Notes: generated by a model from the letters alone, not told the origin. A stretch of 62,105 bases of DNA from Paenibacillus eucommiae (GCF_017874215.1 NZ_JAGGLB010000048.1:1-62105), one strand, 5' to 3'; positions 1-9,306 are shown, numbered from the stretch's first letter. A program made the numbers and translations.

Positions 1-39
1 CCGTCGAGTATACTTTTTTGCCTTCGTGCCGAGGAATTT

Positions 40-107
40 AGGGCGATTGAGTTACGGAGTTGACAGATACGTTCATATCAGGGAATGGCTGTGGGCTCCA
101 GCCGCTA
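40..107. repeat. Left-end 56-bp inverted repeat plus partial composite repeat
   Basis: Bases 40-95 recur as an exact reverse complement at 62050-62105. The first 40 bases of the repeat are not related to the composite hairpin repeat; the next 28 (80-107) are its left arm (GGGAATGGCTGTGGG, then the CTCCAGCCGCT segment). After 107 the similarity stops and AT-rich unique DNA leads to the first gene. Nothing else is visible in 1-283 apart from a weak Shine-Dalgarno (GGGAG near 268) for the gene at 284. Confidence 0.85.
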
Positions 108-283
108 TGAAAGCTTTACAACGATTAATAATACAAAAATTAAACTAAATATAATCAATTTAAAAAAAGCATTTACTACTGATATATCCATAAAATTAAA
201 GATTGATTTGGTTATTATATTCGTATATAATTCAATAAATAAATTATAAACTCATATTACATTATAGGGAGATCTGATCTATC

Positions 284-1513
284 ATGCAGAATCAGACATT
301 ACAAGCAGCATTTCGTAAAGTTAAGATTACACCAGAAGAACCAGCGCCTTTACAGGGCTATGATCCAAACGTGCATGTTGCCTATCCCGAGAAAGATATA
401 ATGGATAATTTATTCGCGCGTGTTCTAGTACTGGACGATGGAGAAAAGCGTCATGTCCTTGTTAGCGTGGACTCCTGTTTGACTAACGAAGTAACGTTTC
501 AAGCTGCGGATCCTAATGGTGAGTTGTGGAAACACCGCCACATTCTTCAGACTTTTCCTGAGGGAACCCGTGCGAAGTGGGGGCAAACTGCAGGAGCGGC
601 AGAGTCAGATGTTTCCGTACATGCAACCCATACACACAGTGCACCTGAGCATTTCAGTGAAAAATATACGCTTCGTATTGACCGTGCTATTCAAGAAGCT
701 ATAGAACATCTTCAACCGGTTCGAATTCGTGCCGCTTCTGGAGAATGCAGTATTTCCGTTAACCGCCGTCCTAGTCTGCAGCATAATGATAGGTTGCCGA
801 TCGACAACGCTTTGAAAATTATCGTATTTGAAACTTATGACGGCCAACCGGTTGGGGGAGTTGTGAACTGTGCGGTTCACCCCACTCTGCTGATGAATCC
901 TCTGAATCGGGTTTCAACGGAGTTTGTCGGGCTTGCGATGAATGAATGGGAAGATGAAGTGGGAGCTGGCTTTGTATCGCTCTTCATTCAAGGATTCCTG
1001 GGTGATGTAGGTCCTATCCACCATTACCGGACAGAAACTTACGATACGTATCCATGGGTTAAGAAAATGGGCCATGAATTATATCTGGCAATCACGCAAG
1101 TTTCAGAGAACCTGCAGGACATTGCTGAGCTCCCGTTAATAAGCCTAGAGAAGAAGGTAAGTCTTCCTACGAAGCATGGGTATTTCAAACCTTTTATAGA
1201 TGTAACTTTGCATGGCGTCCGAATAGGTGAGGTTCTTATTGTTTCCGTATCTGCAGAGGTGTTTAATGGGTATATTGGTTTAATTGAACCGCATTCTCAG
1301 GCTGCATTTACCTTGTTTTCAGGTGTTGCTAATGGGTACTCCGGTTATCTGCCGACCCCTGAAGCTTTTGAAGATGGGCTAGGTGGTTACGAAATGAACA
1401 CTACCCCATTTAAGCTGGAATCCTGTGATTTGTTTATTCAATCTGCAGTTGAACTGGTACAAGGCTTAGACTTCAATACATCATCTTACCCAGCGGCCCA
1501 TTTTCATCGATAA
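284..1513 (+). CDS. Neutral/alkaline ceramidase N-terminal domain-like hydrolase
   Basis: The 409-residue product resembles the N-terminal catalytic region of the neutral/alkaline non-lysosomal ceramidase superfamily. Visible signs are an early PLQGYDP segment, a metal-ligand type HATHTHSAPE motif near residue 113, and an NCAVHPTLL segment near 197. Family members hydrolyse the amide of ceramide or other substrates with zinc. There is no signal peptide, and at 409 residues it lacks the C-terminal domain of full ceramidases (about 650), so a cytosolic enzyme of unknown substrate is more likely. ATG start with a weak GGGAG about 12 bases upstream. The last 41 bases overlap the convergent gene at 1473-2078, which is unusual. 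The true substrate is unknown. Confidence 0.75.
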   Translation: MQNQTLQAAFRKVKITPEEPAPLQGYDPNVHVAYPEKDIMDNLFARVLVLDDGEKRHVLVSVDSCLTNEVTFQAADPNGELWKHRHILQTFPEGTRAKWGQTAGAAESDVSVHATHTHSAPEHFSEKYTLRIDRAIQEAIEHLQPVRIRAASGECSISVNRRPSLQHNDRLPIDNALKIIVFETYDGQPVGGVVNCAVHPTLLMNPLNRVSTEFVGLAMNEWEDEVGAGFVSLFIQGFLGDVGPIHHYRTETYDTYPWVKKMGHELYLAITQVSENLQDIAELPLISLEKKVSLPTKHGYFKPFIDVTLHGVRIGEVLIVSVSAEVFNGYIGLIEPHSQAAFTLFSGVANGYSGYLPTPEAFEDGLGGYEMNTTPFKLESCDLFIQSAVELVQGLDFNTSSYPAAHFHR

Positions 1514-2078
1514 TATCCTGAATGCTATATACCGATATCGGAAAATACGGAAATTGGTACACATAAGCCGTTATTTCATATACAGCAAAATAGATGACTA
1601 AAGCTTTGTCTGCGATGTAATAATCCTGATCCGGACGAATCCCGGTGAATGGGACAAGCAGCGGGATATCCCGCTCTTTAATTTGCGCCGCGACGATCTC
1701 CGATAACCGTTTGACATAATCAGCACCCGGCTTAAACAGGCCGGAAAGAGCATACGATTTGCCGGTCTGGGAATCAAACGTTAGCGATTTCTGCAAAACC
1801 AGCCCATGCGCTCCTCCCGAAAACGCATAATTATACAAGGATAAGCTGAGAATTTGCCGTTGGTTTGTCTTTAGCTCGTAGTAGCCGCTGGATTCGGTCT
1901 GCGGATTTTGCCCGTATCCCTGATCCTTGATCAATTGATGAACTTGTTCCACGATTACGCGATTGATATGGGATCCACCTGGTGGCATCGGGGCTTTGAT
2001 AACCGGATACAGCACATTTAATTTGGGTGCAGTAATCCGGTAGGTAGCAATCGATAAAGGCAGTTGAATACCGTCCAC
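1473..2078 (-). CDS. DUF3298 (RsiV/PdaC-like) domain protein
   Basis: A 201-residue protein with a GTG start and a GGAG about ten bases upstream. The middle and C-terminal half carry the hallmarks of the DUF4163/DUF3298 pair seen in Bacillus RsiV and PdaC, including the SGGAHG turn near residue 90 and the YALSGLF-type segment after it. No signal peptide or membrane segment is visible, unlike RsiV, where this domain is extracytoplasmic and binds lysozyme. It is the last gene of a leftward run with the ABC ATPase at 2139-2777 (60-base gap) and the sigma factor at 3661. A sensory or accessory role for that cluster is inference. It overlaps the convergent upstream gene by 41 bases. Confidence 0.75.
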   Translation of the reverse strand: MDGIQLPLSIATYRITAPKLNVLYPVIKAPMPPGGSHINRVIVEQVHQLIKDQGYGQNPQTESSGYYELKTNQRQILSLSLYNYAFSGGAHGLVLQKSLTFDSQTGKSYALSGLFKPGADYVKRLSEIVAAQIKERDIPLLVPFTGIRPDQDYYIADKALVIYFAVYEITAYVYQFPYFPISVYSIQDIIDENGPLGKMMY

Positions 2079-2138
2079 TTGCGATCAACTCCGTTTTTTA
2101 TCCACATCTTATGCCTTTTACTGGGCTTTTGTGCCGCC

Positions 2139-2777
2139 TCAGCTATTCCTAAGCTTGATGATTCGGTCATAGCCTTTGTCCATTTCCTCCGTAATGTGGT
2201 TGGACACAAGCACAATGCTTCCTCGTGCTACATCCACCAGCATTTCAAGCAACCTTCTACGCTGCCGAATATCCAGATTTTCAAATGGTTCATCTAAAAA
2301 CAGAAAAGCAGGCGCTCCGAGTAAGGCCTGGGCAACCATCGCCAGGCGCTGCTGGCCGACCGACAGCTGCCCCAGCTTCTCATCAACAATCGCTTTTATA
2401 TGAAAGACATCACCCATTTGCTGCAGAACGGCACTGATGGCGTCGTTGTCCAAACATTTCAAATCAGCGATATATTTCAAATAATCACGAACCGACAAGT
2501 GCTCGTAGATAGAAATTTGCTGTGGCACATAGCCTGTATGCTGCCTGGCCTCAAAGGAAGAGAGTGGGATGCCATGGATTTCATAGCGGATTTCCCCCGA
2601 GCTTGGCTGCCATACTTGGGAGAGCATTTGGATCAAAACACTTTTGCCTGAACCATTCGGTCCGATTAATCCAGTTAATCCAGGAAAAAGCTTGATGTCC
2701 ATCGGGCCGAACTCTCGTCCAAGCATCCCCCTGCCCGCAGCTGTCCTTGCCTTCACCCCGTCCAAGGTTACCCTCAT
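2139..2777 (-). CDS. ABC transporter ATP-binding protein
   Basis: A 212-residue ATPase with Walker A GPNGSGKS near residue 39, a Q-loop region (GYVPQQ), the signature written LSVGQ, Walker B FLFLDEP and an H-loop (SNHITEE). It energises an ABC-2 type exporter, most likely the permease encoded directly upstream, which its ATG overlaps by four bases (ATGA). Signature LSVGQ replaces the usual LSGGQ. Substrate unknown. Compare YxlF of the B. subtilis sigY operon, which also follows an ECF sigma gene. Confidence 0.9.
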   Translation of the reverse strand: MRVTLDGVKARTAAGRGMLGREFGPMDIKLFPGLTGLIGPNGSGKSVLIQMLSQVWQPSSGEIRYEIHGIPLSSFEARQHTGYVPQQISIYEHLSVRDYLKYIADLKCLDNDAISAVLQQMGDVFHIKAIVDEKLGQLSVGQQRLAMVAQALLGAPAFLFLDEPFENLDIRQRRRLLEMLVDVARGSIVLVSNHITEEMDKGYDRIIKLRNS

Positions 2778-3664
2778 CTTAAGGTCATCCCCCCTGCTGC
2801 GTTCAGCTTACGTATTTTGTAACAGAGAATTGCCACAAGCACAGCAATCACAACAATTCCGCCAGTCTTGCTTTCCATCCAGTATACATTCGTTCTCCCG
2901 CTAAATATATACAAGTAACCAAGCTGCTCATTCATCCAAAGCTGGATGGACCAGACGGCAACCGATCCAAACACACCAACAAACAATCCAAAGTACAGCA
3001 TGAGCACTAGTGCTAACAAGCATGTGAATCCTAGAGGAACCAGCCAGCTAATTACAAAACCGCCAATCTCAGCAGTAAAACCTGTGAGCAGCAAGGAAAT
3101 TCCGATTCCCAAAAATGTGTTGTATGCAATGACCAACGTCAATCTCCCAAAAATCAGGATCATCGGCGTGACCGGAAATGACATCTCCAGAATAAACATC
3201 GAAGTGCCAAAGGAACGGAAAGCAAAGCAAACGCTTAAAGCAGCAAGCAGTGGCGCCGTAAAAATAAAAGGGCGAATCGCAGACTGATCAGCAGCAACCA
3301 CTTCAAACAGCATTCCCAGCAAAACCACAGCTAAGGAAGCAAGCCAGAAAGCTCCTTTAAACAATGCCATTTGCGACCCAACCATCTGTAATACGAGCCG
3401 CAATCTCCCTGCTTTTTTTACCGGTGCCTGTATAGACGTGGACTCCCAGCGCTGAACCAATTCAGCTGAAAAGCTTGCCGTATCTTTTGTTGAAGGCACT
3501 TCAACCGTGTAAACGTCCAAAAAATGGAGCAGTTCCGTCTGTTCCGACTCTAACAGCTCTGCTTCTGACAACTCAACTCCCGGCCGCCCTTCCTCCAAGC
3601 CGATAGCCGGCATTGTCTGCGATTTTCCCTTCCCCTTTTCCTTTTCCTTTTTTTTGTCCTTCAT
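2774..3664 (-). CDS. ABC-2 type membrane protein with long cytosolic N-terminus
   Basis: A 296-residue protein. The first 15 residues are almost all lysine, glutamate and glycine, followed by an acidic cytosolic stretch to about residue 95 and then about six hydrophobic segments. It overlaps both neighbours by four bases (ATGA): sigma factor upstream, ABC ATPase downstream, so it is translationally coupled to both. The position directly after an ECF sigma gene and the layout (cytosolic N-terminus, then membrane) is that of an anti-sigma factor. The region LLHFLDVYTVEVPS around residue 45 may be such a domain. That is inference; the safe call is the permease partner of the ATPase at 2139. Confidence 0.75.
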   Translation of the reverse strand: MKDKKKEKEKGKGKSQTMPAIGLEEGRPGVELSEAELLESEQTELLHFLDVYTVEVPSTKDTASFSAELVQRWESTSIQAPVKKAGRLRLVLQMVGSQMALFKGAFWLASLAVVLLGMLFEVVAADQSAIRPFIFTAPLLAALSVCFAFRSFGTSMFILEMSFPVTPMILIFGRLTLVIAYNTFLGIGISLLLTGFTAEIGGFVISWLVPLGFTCLLALVLMLYFGLFVGVFGSVAVWSIQLWMNEQLGYLYIFSGRTNVYWMESKTGGIVVIAVLVAILCYKIRKLNAAGGMTLR

Positions 3665-4230
3665 TCCGATGCCCTCCTTTCTTCATCCTGTGCAATTTCA
3701 TCTCTCCCGATGAAGCGGTTTAACTGCTTAATTCCGTCGTACAGCCTTGTTTTCACAGTGCTTAATGGAATATCAAGAACGCTTGATATTTCATCCAGCT
3801 TAAGTTCCTGGTAAAAGCGCAATATGATTAAATGCCTGCGTTCAGGAGTCAATTGATTCAATGCGTGGATAACCATTTCCCTGTCAGCTTGTTTTTCATA
3901 AATTTGAGACACATTATCCGCTGCATACATCTGGCTTAAATCCTCGTTACTTACCGGTTCTTCACGGTTTGAAGCTTTGCGCCAATAGTCGCGGCACAGA
4001 TTCGTTGCAATTTTATATATCCATGGTTTAAAAGTTGTCGGAAGCCGCCCCTGCCGCACAGATTCCATAACACGTAAAAAGCATTCCTGAGTCAAATCAT
4101 CCGCCAGAAGACGAGATTGAAGCATGCGGTATAAATAAGTGCGAATCGCCGCGTGATATCGGAAGGCCAGGGTTTCCAATGCGGATGTATGACCCCTGCT
4201 TAATTCCTGGATCAATTCCTCATCGTTCAT
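3661..4230 (-). CDS. ECF-type RNA polymerase sigma factor
   Basis: A 189-residue group 4 sigma factor. Region 2 includes the DDLTQECFLRVM segment (residues 43-55) and KPWIYKIATNLCRDYWRK (68-85). Region 4 has LTPERRHLIILRFYQ and the helix-turn-helix IPLSTVKTRLYDGIKQL. ATG start, preceded by GGGAGGATTTCG. It lies between two sets of ABC transporter genes on the same strand and overlaps the next gene by four bases. By analogy with the sigY operon it probably transcribes its own cluster. No classical anti-sigma gene follows; candidates are the 296-residue membrane protein or the DUF3298 protein. Confidence 0.92.
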   Translation of the reverse strand: MNDEELIQELSRGHTSALETLAFRYHAAIRTYLYRMLQSRLLADDLTQECFLRVMESVRQGRLPTTFKPWIYKIATNLCRDYWRKASNREEPVSNEDLSQMYAADNVSQIYEKQADREMVIHALNQLTPERRHLIILRFYQELKLDEISSVLDIPLSTVKTRLYDGIKQLNRFIGRDEIAQDEERRASE

Positions 4231-4248
4231 CGAAATCCTCCCAAATAA

Positions 4249-4905
4249 CTATTTTTTTATAAAATATGATCTTCTGGAAAACAGAAAACCGCCACCCAAC
4301 AAAGCTAATAAAGAAAGTAAAAGCAGCATATTCCGGTTCCAAACGAGATCAGGATTGTCCGAAGCCATTCCCGCAAACAAATAGAGCTTACGGCTCAGTG
4401 CACCGTTCGATATCGTCTCTACAACCCAATAAAATAAGGGTACGCCAAGTCCTGCAGCAAAGCTTCTGCCAATTAAAGTGGCGAGCATCGCCAGGTTGCC
4501 CAGCCATAGCGCTGGAGGGAGCACATCATAGGTGAAGTCTAAGAACGGGATCGGTATTTGTCCCAAATGGATCAGGATAACTCCTGCCGCATATAAGAGC
4601 ACCAACAGTCCCATCCCGAGCGACCATCTATAAAGCAGTAGTGACCAGCTTCGAAAGGGAAGCGCCATAACCCAGAGAGCAACGCCTGGTTCTAATTCTT
4701 CTGCAAATAGTTGTGACATAATGAAGATCGCGACGAGCGGAAAGCTATACTCGTATATGGCCTGAACATGAAACAGCTGTGTCTTTGTGACAATTTCCAT
4801 ATTTTCCATAAAATTAATCACAAGTACTTGAATTACTGCAATGCCTGCAGCTGCCCAGATAAGTGAAGAGTTGATCAATTTTAAATTCAATAGCATCCTG
4901 TTCAT
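4249..4905 (-). CDS. ABC-2 type permease-like membrane protein
   Basis: A 218-residue polytopic protein with about six hydrophobic segments and a cytosolic FAEELEPGVALWVMALP region typical of ABC-2 permeases. It starts two bases after the stop of the 716-residue permease upstream, with which it may form a heterodimer served by the ATPase at 7051. The last residues (RRSYFIKK) are basic. No substrate can be predicted. Confidence 0.75.
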   Translation of the reverse strand: MNRMLLNLKLINSSLIWAAAGIAVIQVLVINFMENMEIVTKTQLFHVQAIYEYSFPLVAIFIMSQLFAEELEPGVALWVMALPFRSWSLLLYRWSLGMGLLVLLYAAGVILIHLGQIPIPFLDFTYDVLPPALWLGNLAMLATLIGRSFAAGLGVPLFYWVVETISNGALSRKLYLFAGMASDNPDLVWNRNMLLLLSLLALLGGGFLFSRRSYFIKK

Positions 4906-4907
4906 GG

Positions 4908-7058
4908 TTATTTCCCCTCATTCTGCAGGAATGCAGGGATATCGACGTCCGTTTCAGGAGCACTGCTTAAGTGATCATACAAACTTCTAAGTATCCGTTC
5001 AACATGTGCATTCTCATTTTCAGTAATAAACGTAAGTATGTTTCTCAGATTCAATTCCACTTTTTTCGCCTCCGTCTCTGCCTCCGCAGTTGCCACCTTT
5101 TCTAAAGGGCTGGCTTCCTCCGATAAGTGATAAGCATCTGTGTGCTCTTTCTTCAAAAAATAAGCGGATAAGGCCGTAGTAAACAAGCGATCATTGGCAG
5201 GGCTCAGTGGAGTCGAAAAGAGCTGTGCGGATTTAATCCAATAGGACATCATCATGTCCACCGTTTCTTGAGTATCATACAAGCCCCCAAATATATAAGC
5301 TGGAACGCTTATATATCCTCCTTTCGACATGTGGATACCGCGTTCGCCCGAGTTGATCCAGTCCTCGGGAATGAGTGGTTCGTCCGAGTTGGTCCGGGCT
5401 GGCGAAATTTGTGGCTGGTTCATCTTAATCCAGTCCAATGGAATGAGTGTGTTCGATTCAGCCAGATTTGGCATAGTAAACAGTTCATAAAACATCAGTT
5501 TGCTATGATGAAAAAATAAAACGATTTGACGCCCATGGACATCTTCAACCAGTTCATTAACAATGGCCTTGGTCCTCAGACCACCGGATTCCAGTGCTAT
5601 CTCTTTCAGTGCTCCGCCCCATAAACTAAATCCAGCTGAATCAACAGATTCGAAATGTACAATCTGCTGCTTGCCTTCCGTAGACCTTTGCACCATTGCG
5701 AAATTACTAAACAGCTTGGCCGTTATTGGATAAGTCACGTTGACGCCTTTCGGTCCTATTCCCTCATCAGCTAGTATTGGATACCAGCCATAATCCGCAG
5801 GAAGATGAATATTGTAGCGGTCAGCGAAATGAACCGGAAGCATGATTCCATCGTCCGAGTTCCGATAATCCTGAACATTTCCTTCATATAATACTGTAAT
5901 ATTGGCTTGCTGTTCCCCATAAGGCACAAAATCAATAGCCAGTATCTCCCCATCCCGCTTGAAAGGCACAACTATTTCTCCAGCTTTAACAGCCTCCACT
6001 TCAAATAGCGGATTCAGTATCAGCCGTAAAGGCGCATCCTTGGAAACAAGTGTATTTGCAAATGAGATGCTTGCCTGGATCCGCAGTCTGCCATTACTTA
6101 ATGGAGACATCTCTAAATTGTACAAAGTGCCAGGAACCGCCTCTTCAGCTAGATGGCTGTTCACAAGCTTGTTGGCTGGAGCTGATATAGCCGCAATGCT
6201 CATTGGCTTTACCTCACCGGCTTCCATCTGACCCGTTTTCAACATCAAATGGGATGAAAGAAAAATAATCGCTCCAAGTAAGCCTATACTAGCTGCCGCT
6301 GCATGCATTCGAAAGCCCGGCTCTTTTCTTTTAAACCCAGTCCAACAAATAAATAAAGCAAACAAAAAAATGGTAATGAACATATAAAAACCACGGTGCA
6401 TCCAAAACGAAAGCTCGCGGGAAAATCCCCATAAATCATCGAAATAGCCCATAGACTTATAATCAAACAAAAGAAAATTGGGAACCAGCCTGATGGGCAG
6501 CGGCAAACTAGGTACAATAAGCAGCATGCCGCCATAAAAATGCAGGAAAAAAAGCAGAAATCCTACAAAATAACCAAACCGGTTCCTCAATATTCCCCCT
6601 AACAGCCAGCCGAGAGTCAAAGCATATAACATAGGAATCAGGGATGACAGTAAAAATATGGCGGGGTACATGCTAGCTTCAGAAAATCTTGCAACGCGTG
6701 CCCAACTGAACAGGAAGACAGGTACAAGAGAAAATACAGCAAAAGGTAAAGCTAAAACGATGAATTTGGCCGACCAGCGGCGCATAGACAAGTAGGGTAA
6801 GCTGCCCAGCCAGCGTTCCGCGCCCGATGCCTGATCTCTTCTTGCTCCATACACACCGGAGAGGACAGCAAGAATCGTCAATGCCCCCAAAAACATAAAT
6901 TCGAACTGATGCAAATATAAGCTAAAATTTTCTGTCCATGTATTGACGGAATGGACCAGCCAGGCATGCGCAGCTCCTACTATGGAAAGAACCCAGATAT
7001 ACGCCCCTCGCACGGAGAGTCTCCATTCTGTATGTAAATGCCCAAGCCACTCACGCAT
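4908..7058 (-). CDS. Large ABC-2 permease with extracytoplasmic domain
   Basis: The start is placed at ATG 7058 (protein begins MREWLGHLHTEW) because GGGGAG stands eight bases upstream; the open frame continues 18 codons further but without a site. The 716-residue product has about six membrane segments in residues 20-275, then a long extracytoplasmic part of about 430 residues. The layout resembles permeases fused to M1-type aminopeptidase domains, but I see no HExxH motif, so any peptidase domain would be degenerate. Its start overlaps the upstream ATPase gene by eight bases. Probably an exporter component of a cell-envelope stress cluster. Confidence 0.75.
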   Translation of the reverse strand: MREWLGHLHTEWRLSVRGAYIWVLSIVGAAHAWLVHSVNTWTENFSLYLHQFEFMFLGALTILAVLSGVYGARRDQASGAERWLGSLPYLSMRRWSAKFIVLALPFAVFSLVPVFLFSWARVARFSEASMYPAIFLLSSLIPMLYALTLGWLLGGILRNRFGYFVGFLLFFLHFYGGMLLIVPSLPLPIRLVPNFLLFDYKSMGYFDDLWGFSRELSFWMHRGFYMFITIFLFALFICWTGFKRKEPGFRMHAAAASIGLLGAIIFLSSHLMLKTGQMEAGEVKPMSIAAISAPANKLVNSHLAEEAVPGTLYNLEMSPLSNGRLRIQASISFANTLVSKDAPLRLILNPLFEVEAVKAGEIVVPFKRDGEILAIDFVPYGEQQANITVLYEGNVQDYRNSDDGIMLPVHFADRYNIHLPADYGWYPILADEGIGPKGVNVTYPITAKLFSNFAMVQRSTEGKQQIVHFESVDSAGFSLWGGALKEIALESGGLRTKAIVNELVEDVHGRQIVLFFHHSKLMFYELFTMPNLAESNTLIPLDWIKMNQPQISPARTNSDEPLIPEDWINSGERGIHMSKGGYISVPAYIFGGLYDTQETVDMMMSYWIKSAQLFSTPLSPANDRLFTTALSAYFLKKEHTDAYHLSEEASPLEKVATAEAETEAKKVELNLRNILTFITENENAHVERILRSLYDHLSSAPETDVDIPAFLQNEGK

Positions 7059-7956
7059 GATCGTCACTCCCCGTAAGCAGGATATAAGCATCTTCCAAGC
7101 CAGGCTTAGCACTTACAAAGCCTGGATCGGGTCTGCTGTCGGATACCATACGAATTTCATACCCTGCGAATGTTTTTCGTCGGCTCACAATCCGGCTGCT
7201 GCCTGCAAACAGCCGGTATTCACCTGCTTCCATCATCCCGACCCATACTTTATCTTCGACCCTGCCCATTAATTCCTCTATAGAACCCTGAAATACGATC
7301 CTTCCACGATCCATGATAGCCAGCGCTCTGCAGCTCGTTTCGATATCCGCTACAATATGTGTGGATAACAGAATCGTCCGTTCCAGACCGAGCTCCTCGA
7401 GTAAATCACGAAAGCGGATTCGTTCTTCCGGATCAAGTCCGGCAGTAGGCTCATCCACAATCATGACCTTGGGATCGCCGATAAGTGCTTGAGCAATCCC
7501 GATCCGCTGTTTCATTCCGCCGGAATACGTTTTTATTCTTAGCTTTGCCTTATCAGCAAGGTTTACCTTGTCCAGCATTTCATGAACAACAAGGCGCCGC
7601 TTCTTGGAGTCCTTCACTCCTTTCAACAAAGCTATGTAATTCAGAAACTCCTCCCCCGTCAACTTGTCGTAAAGTCCCAAAGTCTGGGGCAAATACCCGA
7701 TGATTTGCCGGATCTGATGATCATCTTTACCCAGGCGGTAATTATCATAGTCCACTTGTCCGCTGGTTGGGCCGAGCACCGTGGCCAGAATCTGCATCAA
7801 GGTACTTTTACCTGCTCCATTGGGACCAAGCAGCCCAAACATCCCCACTCCTATAGTAAGATTAATTTGATTTAGCGCAGTTTTTCCATCTCTATACTGC
7901 TTCTTTAATGCTTGAATGCTTATTTCCACTTCGATCACCGCCATCTTCATATTCAT
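7051..7956 (-). CDS. ABC transporter ATP-binding protein
   Basis: An ABC-2 exporter ATPase of up to 301 residues: Walker A GPNGAGKS, Q-loop GYLPQTLGLYD, signature YSGGM, Walker B VMIVDEPTAGLDPEE and H-loop STHIV, followed by a C-terminal domain of about 80 residues as in CcmA-like ATPases. The ATG codons at 7956, 7950 and 7944 have no clear Shine-Dalgarno. A GTG at 7929, giving MEISIQALKKQY after a GGCGGTGAT sequence, fits family N-termini better. First gene of the leftward sigma/ABC cluster; its stop overlaps the permease start. Confidence 0.9.
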   Translation of the reverse strand: MNMKMAVIEVEISIQALKKQYRDGKTALNQINLTIGVGMFGLLGPNGAGKSTLMQILATVLGPTSGQVDYDNYRLGKDDHQIRQIIGYLPQTLGLYDKLTGEEFLNYIALLKGVKDSKKRRLVVHEMLDKVNLADKAKLRIKTYSGGMKQRIGIAQALIGDPKVMIVDEPTAGLDPEERIRFRDLLEELGLERTILLSTHIVADIETSCRALAIMDRGRIVFQGSIEELMGRVEDKVWVGMMEAGEYRLFAGSSRIVSRRKTFAGYEIRMVSDSRPDPGFVSAKPGLEDAYILLTGSDDHA

Positions 7957-8011
7957 TTCTAATTATTACGACGGGCTGCCAGCCAAAAAGTTTGGTGTCC
8001 GGGAAAAAGAA

Positions 8012-8054
8012 AATTGGTTATTACAGAAGCATCATGCTTCTGTAATAACCAATT
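8012..8054 (-). terminator. Rho-independent terminator of the amidase gene
   Basis: A near-perfect palindrome with two 21-base arms around one central base. On the minus strand it is followed by a T-rich run (TTTTCTTTTTCCC). It begins about 50 bases after the amidase stop codon at 8103. Confidence 0.85.
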
Positions 8055-8102
8055 CATGAACGCGATGAAAGCTATTAAGCCTTCTTCCACTATGTGCCTG
8101 CC

Positions 8103-9287
8103 TCACTCGTTAAAATAATCATTTAAGCCCTGAGCAACAGACTTTGCTGCCTTTTGCTGATAGGACTTCGTCCTGATAATAGATTCATCAGCCGGGTTGG
8201 ACAAGAAGCCCAGCTCCACCAAGACCGATGGCCTTGAGTTGTTTCTTAGAACATGATAATCACCAAAAGAGATGCCATTGCTTTTCAAATCGGACATTTT
8301 GCCCAATCGGCCTTCGATCTTACGGGCTAACCGCATGTCCTTTTCCTCAGAATAATAGAAGGTCAATGTTCCAGAGACGGGAACCGTCGCAGAATTGTAG
8401 TGCACGCTGACAAAAGCATCCGCTTTATTCATTTCGCTGATCTGAACACGATTCGCAAGAGAAACCGCCTTGCTTTTTTCATTCCGTGTTAATATCACTT
8501 TGGCTCCAAGAGCTCGCAGCTCCTCAGCCAGATAAAGCGATGTGGACATGTTGAGATTTCTTTCTTCCGTTTCGTGGCTGACGCCTACGGTGCCAGGATC
8601 GCCTTCACCATGCCCCGGATCAATCACAATCACTTTCCCTTTGATCCCAGAACCGGAATTGACGGCTTTCTCAGGGACATCTTTGGGCGCTTCCGCGATT
8701 TCTACCTTGTCATCACCGACTTCTATGTAGCTGCTATGTACCCAGCCCTGCTCTTCTGCTTTCGCGCGGACTTGAACCTGCAACCATTCCCCTTGCTTGT
8801 TTGCGATGTCGACTTTCGTTCCCATGGACAGCAAGGTGATCACCTTATGTTCCTGGCTCGGGCCTGTTCTCAAACGCAAAGCGTCTGCAGTAACCTTTCC
8901 GGTATTTGCCGATTTCTTCGATACCGTTTGAGACTTTGTAGAAGTATCTGTTGACTTTTTCGGTGAGGCTTCAGATGACTTGGATTTTGAGACGGTAAGA
9001 TTGCTTGAACTGCTTTTTATCAAATATTGGCCAGCTACCCAGCCTTCCAATTTTCCAGAGCGGATCCGAATCCAGCCATAGGACTCTTCATAGGCCCGCA
9101 CTGTCTCCCCTTTTTTCAGAAAACCGACCACCTTGCCCTGAACGGACCCATCATCACGAACACTTAGTGTGTCGGCCGATACTACAGCATTCTCATAGTC
9201 TGCGGCTTGTGCCACAAATCCATATAACAGGGTCACCAGCAATACAAATCCGCTTAGCATCCCTGCCCTAGAAAGAAACTTCAACAT
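8103..9287 (-). CDS. N-acetylmuramoyl-L-alanine amidase with two SH3 domains
   Basis: A 394-residue secreted cell-wall hydrolase that cuts the bond between N-acetylmuramic acid and L-alanine. Domains: signal peptide with AQA-A cleavage near residue 28; bacterial SH3 domain 1 (about 33-93); a Ser/Lys/Thr linker; SH3 domain 2 (about 129-187); Amidase_3 catalytic domain (about 217-393). The zinc ligands and catalytic glutamate are visible in DPGHG, HETEERN, VHYNS and LVELGFLSN. ATG start with AAGGTG upstream. It is monocistronic, with its own terminator at 8012 and a strong dyad in the upstream region (9307-9332). Role: peptidoglycan remodelling in the envelope. Confidence 0.95.
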   Translation of the reverse strand: MLKFLSRAGMLSGFVLLVTLLYGFVAQAADYENAVVSADTLSVRDDGSVQGKVVGFLKKGETVRAYEESYGWIRIRSGKLEGWVAGQYLIKSSSSNLTVSKSKSSEASPKKSTDTSTKSQTVSKKSANTGKVTADALRLRTGPSQEHKVITLLSMGTKVDIANKQGEWLQVQVRAKAEEQGWVHSSYIEVGDDKVEIAEAPKDVPEKAVNSGSGIKGKVIVIDPGHGEGDPGTVGVSHETEERNLNMSTSLYLAEELRALGAKVILTRNEKSKAVSLANRVQISEMNKADAFVSVHYNSATVPVSGTLTFYYSEEKDMRLARKIEGRLGKMSDLKSNGISFGDYHVLRNNSRPSVLVELGFLSNPADESIIRTKSYQQKAAKSVAQGLNDYFNE

Positions 9288-9306
9288 GTATTCACCTTCA
9301 TTCCCT

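Noticed and set aside
4908..7058. Active M1 aminopeptidase domain in the large permease
   Set aside because: The overall layout recalls permease-peptidase fusions but no HExxH zinc motif is visible.
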